DNA of 64,000 nucleotides from Cristatella mucedo. Taxonomy: Eukaryota; Bryozoa; Phylactolaemata; Cristatellidae. The stretch spans positions 62,001 through 126,000 of the forward strand of contig WPIO01000201.1 in NCBI GenBank assembly GCA_009760855.2, in the 5' to 3' direction. A model generated the notes under the pieces. That model was given only the letters and a program-made list of their open reading frames with translations. It was not told the DNA's origin and made no database searches. Shown one piece after another: positions 56,161-64,000 of this stretch (position 1 is the stretch's first letter; each line of letters opens with the position of its first letter). A program made the translations under genes and the position numbers.

Positions 56161-57391
56161 ATCCGCTCTTTTGTAAATGCATCCTTATTTGGTTTCTTCT
56201 TGTCGGCTGGTGTGGTGATAGTCACATTTCGATAGTTGGCAAATACTTGATGTTTTCATTAAATCACCCTGTAGGCCGATTCGCGGAAGGGCCTGAACAA
56301 GCTGCACTGTCTTCTGAGTCTCTTTCGAGCCAGCTTTACATCAACCACCGCGAAGGCGACAGGGCTGCCGTCGTCTTTAAGCCGTCACTAGTTGTAGGTG
56401 TGCACCGCCTTCACCATCTGGCTGCTGGTTAGGAGTGGGCATTCACAGCTCGACCAGGGCAAAGTGTTTTTGTGCCTCCACAAAGGCCATTTAGGAGGGC
56501 AAAGCCAATTTGTTGGTACCGATATCGGGTTGCAACTTAAGGCACTTTGATCAAGGCACATCACTGACCGCGTCCACCAAATCTGCTCTCAGTACCTGGC
56601 AAAGGCAAAATGCTCCGAATCTTCGGAATCACGGCCTCATGAACCGTAGCTGCTCTGTTTAAAGTAGGCTGCTGACGGATTCGCTCTCCAACTGCCACCC
56701 TATGACGCCTGCTAGCAGACCCAGACATGGCCGAGTCTTTAACTATATGTTCAGCACTGTGCCGGAACACCTGCTGCAGTAGACGATGGTGACGGCTGTG
56801 AGCGCACGGCGGTGAGCGACAACTCCCTAGGTTCGGACTGCATCTTTAGTGATGAGACGACAGCCCTCATTAGCATTGCCGTCTCATTCGTTAAAAATGA
56901 GAGCTCCCTGACAAAGGGCTATGGATCTTGATCGTAAGGCATGTGGACATCGTGCTTGGCTGTTGAACCCCCCCCCCCAGTCGAGCGTTGACTGTGGTGC
57001 TGCCGCTCGTTGTTTAAGTGCACTGGGGCAGCTCTCAGGCTACCCTCAATACTAGCCCTTGAGTTAGTGGGTCTGACTAGGGCACTTAGAATAACCCGTA
57101 GCGGGTGAACTAGCCAAGTAGAATTGAATAGGGGACACATATTAGTTAACCGGGAGCGGAGCGATTTGTCAGTCTGACAGCGAGATCCGCTCACGTTAGA
57201 ATTTAGCTTCGGTCAGACACAGAGTGGTCAGAACCGGGACCGACTACTGTACTTCATTAGACAAAGAGCGAAAGGATAGCAAGCTGGCGCAGGAGCTATC
57301 TAATAAATTACAGGCCGAAGGGAATAGGCCGAGGATGGACACCAAGAGCTGAGGTTCGACAAAGTAGTAGCTACGCTCAAGGTCAAGAGGG
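56161..57391. other. Unassigned stretch with a possible decayed SINE1 head
   Basis: GATATCGGGTTGCAACTTAA then GGCACTTTGATCAAGGCAC (56521-56559) resembles the SINE1 head with a small deletion; no B box or tail follows. A C-run lies at 56970-56979. Minus-strand frames near 56561-57194 have no motif. Confidence 0.35.
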
Positions 57392-57407
57392 CAGAGAGAG
57401 AGAGAGA

Positions 57408-57443
<36 letters not shown>
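57392..57443. repeat. (GA)n microsatellite
   Basis: About 50 bp of GA with one GGGA interruption, followed by GGGGGG. Confidence 0.95.
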
Positions 57444-57447
<4 letters not shown>

Positions 57448-58338
57448 AATATAAACGAGACGACTGATAGAGCTCAGGGCTGCAGCTTCGGTAATCGATG
57501 CGAGACTACGCCTCGAGAGCACGAGAGTCGAACCTACAGCGACGAGCAGCAAAGTGCAACTTACACTGGGCGGTTGTGCTGTGTGGGCTACTCGGTTAGC
57601 TGCTCATGTCTTGGGGTGCTGTAGCGGTCCGTCTTCGGGGTCGGGACCATCGCTAGTGCCTCAGGCGTGCGGTAGCTTATTGTAGTCGGGCTTCGGCTGC
57701 TCTCACGAAGTTTATTCCATCGGTCTCGGTGTGCATTAAAAATGAGCACCTAGGTTTTCCTCGTAATCCAATGCAATAATATTTATTATGGAAATGAAGA
57801 CACACTGTGGCAATTAGGGTAGCATAGATTGTGAAAGGCACGTATCAAACACATAACTCTTGCGTACCGCATAGTTTAATAAGTACTCGCATTGGGTGTT
57901 GCCACATGGCGTCAAGGATCTGGACTCCCCTTACTGAGATAGTACGTTATCCATTGCAGTTCCGCATCAGCTATGCACATGTGCGATTAGAGGTGCTCGA
58001 TTGGAGCTCTTTGATCAATAGTAGCAGACGGCATCCTAACGCAGGACTAATGGTCTCGCGAGCAGCGAGAGAGCGGAAATCCATTACGACTGAGCTGAGC
58101 CGGCTTGCTGTGTTCCTCCACCGATGCTGGTAAATAAGGACGCTTGTAGTGGAGCAAGGACTCTAGGCTTCCGAAAAATCATGTCTCAGATACACCGCGA
58201 TACTGCCGTGCGGTCAAGATTGCGGGTTTGATGGCGAGGCGTTCAGTCGAAGCGGGCAATGCGGCTGCAACCCATTCTGCTGCGATTTGAGCTGGACGGG
58301 AATGGAAAGACGTTCGAGACCGGGTGAAGGTGCAGCTG
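57444..58338. other. Unassigned stretch
   Basis: No recognised feature. Confidence 0.4.
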
Positions 58339-58521
58339 CCCGAGCACAGAAGACGCAGCGGCCCAAGTGCAGACGGTGACGTGGCCCAAGTGCAGAACGT
58401 GAAGCGGCCCGAGTGCAGAAGGCACAGCATCCCGAGTGCAGACTGCACAGCGGCCCGAGCGCAAAAGGGGCAGCGGACCGTGTGCAGAAGGTGTAGCGCC
58501 CGAGTGCAGAAAGCGCAACGG
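58339..58521. repeat. 23-bp minisatellite, eight units
   Basis: Eight tandem units of 23 bp (one of 22) with consensus CCCGAGTGCAGAAGGCGCAG plus CGG, starting at 58339, 58362, 58385, 58408, 58431, 58454, 58477 and 58499. Units differ at several sites. Since 23 is not a multiple of 3, the long minus-strand frames across it are fortuitous. Confidence 0.95.
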
Positions 58522-59780
58522 CCCGATTACCCATGCGTAGTAAACACGCGTGACTCATATGAACAAAAAATTATTGCGCCTATATATTTAAAACTAAATG
58601 CATGTATATCTACTTTCGTAATAACCCTTGTCACGGTGGGAGTGATAAGACCTCTCGAATGACTGCTCAAAGAGGCACCTGCAGGTGGCGTCGACTCCGC
58701 CGACTGACGCCGTACTCACAAGCCCCGCCCTTCCAGGTGAGAGCCAGAATACTCGCTTTACGACGTTGGTTGAGAGGTCGGTCAAATTCCCCATGCAATG
58801 ACCTCATCACACGAGTCAGCCGGCTCTCGTGCAACGGGTACCGCAGCCGGTAAAGTGGGAAGGGCGTGCATTTGCTCGAAACGAATGCCGGGTGCCAACA
58901 CGGATCGTGTTACCTCGGCGAGGACACGGCGTAAGGTCAAAAAATCTGAGCAATCGCGTAGTAGTGCGCTCCTTAGTATGTCTCGTGAACGCCTGCGTTG
59001 AGGAAAAACGGATAGGCCTCAATCCTATCGACGATGCTGTTCCAGCAGTCTACGGCGACAGGCGCGTCGAGCCGATGCCGACGTCCCGGCGTAGGAAGGC
59101 CGCAGCAGCATGCGGCTAGACTTGACGTAGAGTGAGTCAGGCGGAGCCGTCGCCGGGCTCAAAGCTAGAACGTTCCCGGTCCTTTAATCGCACTCGAATC
59201 TTGCTGTTTCCGCATCGCTTAGCGCGGCGGTTCTCTTGGCGGCGAGCGACGCTCAGCGAGCGTCGCTTCGCTCGAGCGGTTGCTTTTGCCTTGACCTCGG
59301 CTCTTCGTGGGTATTTCGTGCATTCGCAGGGCAAGAGAATCGCGTCGGCGCCGAGACAGCTGCCGTCCGGCCGCGTCGTGACGGTCGCGTGTGAAGGACC
59401 ATCGGATGGCAGAGTCCACCGTTTTGACGAATACGGGCAGCGGCGGAGCGGTGTGCGGACTGACCGGGGTCTGCGGTGGCCTGGCGCTCATCTGCCCGAC
59501 CGATGCGACGGCAGAAGTTGTGCTTGCTTGTGTGCTCAGCGCTCTCGCTGCTCTCGCCGCATGCCGCGCGAATATCTTACAGCGCGGCCTCACCTGCTCC
59601 TCGCTTTCTCGCCCCAGCCAAATCGCGTGGCACTGGCTGGTTCGGCCTTCGTTCGGCAGCCTCCGTGCGGAAAAATTAGCGGCAGTCCTCCCAAGCGCAC
59701 GCGTGAATGGGCACGCTGGCCCGCAGCGTCGAAGCTCAATGCAGCGTGCCTCAGCGCGCGCGGTCGCTCTTTCGCAGCGC
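58522..59780. other. CpG-rich block 5' of the LTR element
   Basis: CpG-dense from about 58,650. Plus-strand frames 59132-59824 (230 codons) and 59391-59804 are open but match no family I know. TGTCACGG at 58629 looks like a typical LTR start, but the 3' LTR has no sequence matching this region, so I do not include it in the LTR. Confidence 0.4.
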
Positions 59781-60580
59781 TCGCTAGGTGTCCTTTTGAC
59801 CTGAGCTGCCGCTACCTGTTCTGAAAGCGAGGGAGAAGGGCGGGCTGTTTGCCGGCAAACAACGGGAAGGACGAGGCAGTAATCACAAGGATTCGGAGGA
59901 TGCCACCGAATACTGTCGTATCGCGCCCGAGCTCGCTGTTTGCGTTGTTAGTGTGTGCGTGCGCTAGGACGCGGTCTTCGCATAAGGATTTGCCGATACA
60001 AAAGAGAAGTGGTTGATGCGGTGCGTGATATATTTCGTTTGTTCAGGCTGCTCCGTCTATTTTGGTTGCACCCCACTATAGACGCAAATAGCCTAAGTGT
60101 GAGGACCTATTTCCCCCGAAAGAGCGATTCGTGTGAGATGTTCCTGCATTCACGGTGCCGGCGGAGCCCTAGTCCTCCAGTCAGAGTCTAGGCTCTGGTT
60201 CGGGCTCCTCCGGCCTATTCGGCTCGTTCCCCATAATAGAAGTAGGTAGCCTACGTGCGTTGACGTGTTTTCCCGCAAGAGTACTTGTGCTGTTGAGATC
60301 GTGTGAGGAGTCAGGAGTTGAAATCCTGTGAGGAGTGATATAAATGGAGCTTGACGCGCAGCGACACAGTGCACTTATGAATAAAGTTCAGTAAAATCCC
60401 CTATTTGTGTACCTTTTTCTAATTCACGCCGTGGAATCACGGCCTCCGTTAGTCACGGTACGTAGGTCAGCGTAAGGAACACTCGTTTCGTGGCGGTCAG
60501 CTAATGGCGCGAAGACATGCACCGAACCACATTCGGCAGTAGGTGTCTCCTACTCCGCTGAGCCTTCGAACGGTACGTTT
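59781..60580 (+). repeat. 5' LTR
   Basis: Aligns along its length with 63205-64000. Shared islands: TCTGAAAGCGA (59820), GGGCGGGCTGTT, CGTATCGCGCCCGAGCTC (59917), CTCCGTCTAT (60050), CACTATAGACGC (60073), GCGGAGCCCTAGT (60161), CTCCAGTCAG, GTAAAATCCCCTATTTGTGT (60391-60410) and GTTTCGTGGCGGTC. The outer (left) boundary is uncertain: weak similarity begins near 59781, and a clear TG start could be TGAAAGCGA at 59822. The right end abuts the primer binding site. Confidence 0.85.
60339..60385 (+). promoter_or_regulatory. LTR TATA box and polyadenylation signal
   Basis: TATAAA at 60339-60344 and AATAAA at 60380-60385, 41 bp apart, followed by the most conserved LTR stretch. In the 3' LTR the TATA equivalent has decayed (GATAAAT, about 63811) while AATAAA is kept (63851-63856). 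The spacing is what an LTR R region would need. Confidence 0.6.
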
Positions 60581-60598
60581 TGGCGCCCGAACTCGGAC
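60581..60598 (+). other. Primer binding site, tRNA-Lys-like
   Basis: TGGCGCCCGAACTCGGAC immediately follows the 5' LTR. Its first 12 bases equal the start of the well-known retroviral tRNA-Lys primer site (TGGCGCCCGAAC). The next six differ, so the exact tRNA is not certain. Confidence 0.85.
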
Positions 60599-60738
60599 TT
60601 TTCAAATTACAGGTAGGATACTAAGACAAGAAATTCCGCTGGAGGCGGATAGCAAGGCCTGCATCTCGTGAATTAAACTTGTAGGCATTTAAGTTGGATT
60701 GAGCAAACGAGTGTCATTGGAACCTGAGGGTTAGGGAC

Positions 60739-62140
60739 GTGTACCTCAGTCAATCAGAGAAAGCGCCCGAGATGAGCCATGCTCACCAGGCCATAGCGGT
60801 TAGGAATAGAGCGGAAGCAGACGCTGGCGAAGAGCCTGACGCAGCTTTTGTAGTGGAATGCCTGCAGCATATGATACCGAGCTGGTTTGGTCCACGGGTT
60901 AAGGTACTCGCCCCGAGCAAGGTCCACCTGAGGTCGTCGGCTTGAGCCCGGAGGCGTGTGTGAAGCGCCTCAGTAGAGATTAAGTTCTCTTAGGGCGCTA
61001 TATAATGGAATCGTATAAATATAAATATAAATATAAATATAAATAAATATATATATATATGATGGCGGAACTTGCACAGCTGAAAGCTACCGCAGGCGCT
61101 TACGGTCGGCTGCCGCCACCACACCAAGCTGCTCCGCAAATTATGTTGCCTCCGCGTTTCTTCGAAGAGCTGAGTGGGATGAGTACACCAAATATAGTGA
61201 GTGCCGCATTTCTCCGGTGAAAAACCGGAATCATTAATTAGATGGCTGAAAAAATATAACACAGTCACAGGCAGGAAGCCTGGAGGTGGACGACGCAATT
61301 AAACTCCGCTGCGCAGGCGCTCATCTGGAGGGCCTTGCGCTTGGAGTTTTTGACGAGGCGCAGGTAGTGGTTGCTGCCGGGTTTGCTCTGCAAAAAGAAG
61401 AAGTGGTGGTTACGAATGCATTTGCTAATTGTTTACGCAAAATGCAGTGCATGCACTCACGCCTGCAGACTCGCGTGCCGGAAAGACGTGAAATTGGTAT
61501 TTGCATTGCATCGAGATATTCGCGATGAAGCCGACATCGCTTATGGCGACCTGCCGGCGGATTATCGCAGCCCTACACTCTTGAATCACTTTGTAAATGG
61601 CCTTAGGGTCGTATGTTTTTGCAAAGAATACGCGTGACCAAGCGCAGGCGCTAGAGTTGGCCACATGGTGCGAAAATGCACCGTTTATTGTAGAAGCGAT
61701 GGCTGACGTAGATGCCGCAGCGGTGTTGGTATGTACGGACACCACGAACGTGCAGGCTTTGAAAAAAGAGCTAGGGAGCGTGTGCGGTCTGGTGTCGGAG
61801 CGAATCAATCAAGTGGCAAGCCTCAACCTCACGGCGGCCAAACTAAAGCATGAATCGAGAGCATACGCGCACAGGCAAAATGAAACTTTAATGCGGATAC
61901 AAAACCATTTTTTAAAGCGGGGCATACTATGTGCTTTAATTGTTTGAAACCAAGTCATCATGCTACTTTTTAGTACGCCTCCCCGAGCTGCCGGAAGTTC
62001 CGGAGACAGGAATGGGTCTGAACTGTGTGGAATTGCCACGGTGCAGTCAGCCGTGGGCAGTGCGGAGGATGCGGCTATAGAGCGTGACCCGGGACGAGGA
62101 CAATCGTCCCGTGCTTGCAGCGAAGCTTCTCCGTTAGTAT
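60739..62140 (+). pseudogene. Broken gag of the LTR element
   Basis: Seen: likely start at the ATG near 60772, open to the SINE insertion at 60876. It resumes at 61057 with residues MAELAQLKA and PPPHQAAPQIMLPPRFF. Frameshifts follow (about 61210-61310 and 61430-61620), with readable pieces DIAYGDLPADYR then LLNHFVNGLR at about 61533-61608 and QAQALELATWCENAP at about 61642-61686. A zinc knuckle CFNC near 61930 is followed by H, but the position of the last Cys is a TAG stop (about 61971). Known: gag forms the particle and the zinc knuckle binds element RNA. Here it cannot give a full-length product. Confidence 0.75.
60876..61056 (+). mobile_element. SINE1 copy 3, inserted in gag, with target-site duplication
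   Basis: The direct repeat ATATGAT at 60869-60875 and 61057-61063 brackets ACCGAGCTGGTTTGGTCCAC (head), GGCTTGAGCCCGG (B box, 60939-60951), TGAAGCGCCT (60961-60970), AGAGATTAAGTTCTCT (60975-60990), GGGCGCTATATAATGG and a tail of (ATAAAT)n then TA. The gag frame reads smoothly across if the insert and one repeat copy are set aside, which fixes the boundaries. The youngest-looking SINE1 in the window. Confidence 0.9.
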
Positions 62141-63204
62141 GAACGCTCGGCGGTCACGAAGAGCAGGCATCGACAGACGAAGCTACGGGGTGACGTCATC
62201 GCACCAAAAGCTGCAAGTCAGAGGGAGACTGAGGATGCTGCATGTTTTGCCTGGCACTTTTCGTCTAAAAGCTGGTATTCACATTATTATTCTTGCAGAC
62301 GAACGTGCCAACGCCGAATGGATTGACTGGAATTGCACACTATTATTGCAGTGGCTCAGCCAGAGGAGCAGACCGTCTTCAGATATTCAGCGACATTGAG
62401 ACGGAGAGGAGTAGAACTGTGAGATTGCTCCTACCTGAGCAACAGGCTGAGGGCGGTGCACAACCGAGAGCGAGGCTTCGGGGCTAGGTGGCGCCTTGAT
62501 GAGACTCGATCTGCTTTTTCTTTCTCCGGAAATGTGAAAGCTGAAAGTCGAGAACGGGGCCGGAGTTCTCTTTGGTGTGCCACCCAATGAATTACTGGCA
62601 CGTCACGATGTCAGCTTAAGCATAATGACCAATAATTGTTTCACTGATGTTTGCGCATGTGTGACCTGAGCAGCTTCATTAGTTTAGAGGGTAGATCAAG
62701 GTCGGACCTTCCCATGGCTGATTGGTTTGCAGCGCCGAGCTGGCCTTGGCTTAATTTTTGCACGAACGAGAGCTGCTGGGCGGGCAATAACTTCTTTGTC
62801 CTGTGCCAGTGAGCCAGAGAGGAGCGCCAGTGTAGTGAGAGAGCGAGAGCTTAAGAGCGAGCCATGAAGCTCTGAAACCAGCTGTGGCAATTTAGCCTAT
62901 AGAATTGTTCTGCTACTAGCGGGAGCGGCTGATTGATGTTGGCTTGCATGTCAACCTCGGCCATAGTCTGTCCAAAAAGAATAATCTGGAAACTTTTCAG
63001 CATTTAAGCTGGACTCTGTTGCCCATCCGGTGGCTGAGCGACGATCTCAATTCTTTACCGTAATGGCTCACGGTTACGGCCCGTTACCACGAAGCCCCAT
63101 TGTCTCATTTAGGAATTTAAGAGTAGAGTGACGCTCGTCTCGGGTCTTTTATTAGGCGCCTGCTCTCTCTCACTCTCTCTCTCTCTCTCTCTCTCTCTTC
63201 GGCT
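62141..63204. other. LTR element interior, no recognisable pol
   Basis: Plus-strand frames 62115-62399 and 62293-62487 are open but show no protease (DTG/DSG), RT (YxDD) or integrase (HHCC, DDE) motif. A CT microsatellite lies at 63163-63198, just before the 3' LTR. A purine-rich stretch GAGAGAGCGAGAGC (62840-62853) is a possible but poorly placed polypurine tract. Confidence 0.5.
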
Positions 63205-64000
63205 TCGTTTCGACGCCTTTGCCTGTGGCTGCCGGACTCATTTTTCTGAAAGCGATGTAAGAGGGCGGGCTGTTCGCCCGCGATTTAAGAGATGGTTTGA
63301 CGATTGAAGAGCCCGCGATAGACGATTGAGCTATTGAGGGAGGAGACGGCGCGGATTCGGATTCGGTGGACGCCACGTAATACGATCGTATCGCGCCCGA
63401 GCTCACATTTTATGTTTCTTTTGTGTTGTTTCCGTGTGTGCACGCCCGCGCTCGCACGTGATCTTGGGGTAAAAATTTGCTGACGCGAACTATAATTAGT
63501 TGGTGTGATGTGTGCGATGTTTCTTTGGTTCAGGCTCCTCCGTCTATTGGGGTAGTTACCCACTATAGACGCGGGTAGTCTAAGTGCGGTGACGCGCCCC
63601 CTCAAAAGAGCGCTTGTTACAGTGTGTGAGGTATTCCTGCCTTCACGGTGGAAGCGGAGCCCTAGTGCTCCAGTCAGGGTCTAGTCTCTGATCCGGGCAC
63701 CTTCATCTTATTTGCGTCGTTCTTCACCGTAGCCGTAAGTAGCCTAAGCGCGGGACGCATTTTTTCCGCAAAAGTGTATATACTGTTGATCGCCTGTGAG
63801 GAACTTGGAGATAAATCGAGGTAGATGCGCAGCGGTATTATGGGCTTGCAAATAAAGCTAGTAAAATCCCCTATTTGTGTGCCTCTTTCGAATTCACTTC
63901 GCGGAATCACGATAGATTTAGTAACGATAAGTAGGTCAGCGCTGGAAACATTAGTTTCGTGGCGGTCTGCTTGTCACACGTAGACGTGCTCTGAACCACA
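63205..64000 (+). repeat. 3' LTR, truncated by window end
   Basis: Matches the 5' LTR through CTGAACCACA at the window end, which corresponds to 60521-60531, so about 50 bp of the LTR lie beyond. It contains an extra GAAGAGCCCGCGATAGACGA-type segment (63305-63335) relative to the 5' LTR. Many substitutions and indels separate the LTRs, suggesting an old insertion or a chimaera of two copies. Confidence 0.85.

Larger units (their letters stand above)
59781..64000 (+). mobile_element. Ty3/gypsy-like LTR retrotransposon, gag-only remnant, 3' LTR cut by window end
   Basis: Seen: two diverged direct repeats (LTRs) at 59781-60580 and 63205-64000, a primer binding site directly after the first, and a broken gag between them. 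No reverse transcriptase, RNase H or integrase motif is visible in the roughly 2.6 kb interior, so pol is deleted or was never present. Assignment to Ty3/gypsy rests on the gag pattern (DLPADYRSPTLLNHFVNGLR-like stretch, then a CxxC zinc knuckle) and is an inference; other LTR superfamilies are not excluded. Inactive. Confidence 0.8.

Noticed and set aside
58243-58518. Cys/Leu/Ser repeat protein on the minus strand
   Set aside because: It is read through the 23-bp minisatellite, whose period is not a multiple of three.
58339-58521. CRISPR-like array
   Set aside because: Units are directly adjacent with no unique spacers, and the genome is eukaryotic.
58629-58636. TGTCACGG as the start of the 5' LTR
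   Set aside because: The 3' LTR has no matching sequence at the expected distance; gag occupies that place.
59132-59824. 230-codon plus-strand open frame
   Set aside because: CpG-rich sequence beside an LTR, Arg/Ala/Ser-rich composition, no motif; judged fortuitous.

Overview
This is a eukaryotic, almost certainly metazoan, intergenic window of moderate GC. I cannot assign a species. No complete host gene is recognisable. The evidence for an animal genome is: decayed CR1/L2-like non-LTR retrotransposons with (TTA)n or (ATAC)n tails, tRNA-derived SINEs, a Tc1/mariner fossil, a hAT MITE, a Ty3/gypsy-like LTR element, and long GA/CT, TA and TG microsatellites. Every transposon reading frame is broken, so the window records dead, nested insertions rather than working genes.

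Layout. 1-3,145: two copies of a LINE I call LINE A. 4,203-4,344: a pure polypurine tract. 6,950-8,260: a LINE B 3' end, then a LINE A 3' end. 8,396-8,671: an open stretch ending at a good splice donor (candidate exon). 10,230-11,090: a Tc1/mariner transposase fossil. 11,890-16,760: the most complete LINE A (endonuclease plus reverse transcriptase) and two further LINE A 3' fragments. 17,175-17,885: two copies of a tRNA-derived SINE (SINE2). 18,299-18,810: weak exon candidates. 19,500-30,570: GA- and TG-rich simple repeats with scattered LINE tails. 31,625-31,838: a minus-strand candidate exon. 33,381: a copy of SINE1. 36,941-37,670: LINE A inserted in the tail of a LINE B. 40,440-43,660: LINE B copies, including reverse transcriptase sequence. 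46,090-48,620: a CpG-rich block. 48,794-48,966: a hAT MITE. 49,838-56,160: two diverged, colinear copies of an unclassified repeat, each carrying a ~20-bp minisatellite. 58,339-58,521: a 23-bp minisatellite. 59,781-64,000: an LTR retrotransposon with two LTRs, a tRNA-Lys-like primer binding site and a broken gag, split by a SINE1.

How the parts relate. LINE A and SINE1 end in nearly the same ~45-bp sequence, the classic sign that a SINE uses a LINE's enzymes. LINE B has a different 3' end with an ATAC/ATGT tail. SINE2 has a third tail. The nesting gives relative ages: LINE B before LINE A at 37 kb, and the LTR element before SINE1 at 61 kb. The most notable single item is the 173-bp hAT MITE. 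Its termini and interior resemble, from memory, the SPIN/Charlie-type elements known for horizontal transfer between animals. I found no operon, CRISPR array, rRNA or intact tRNA gene.
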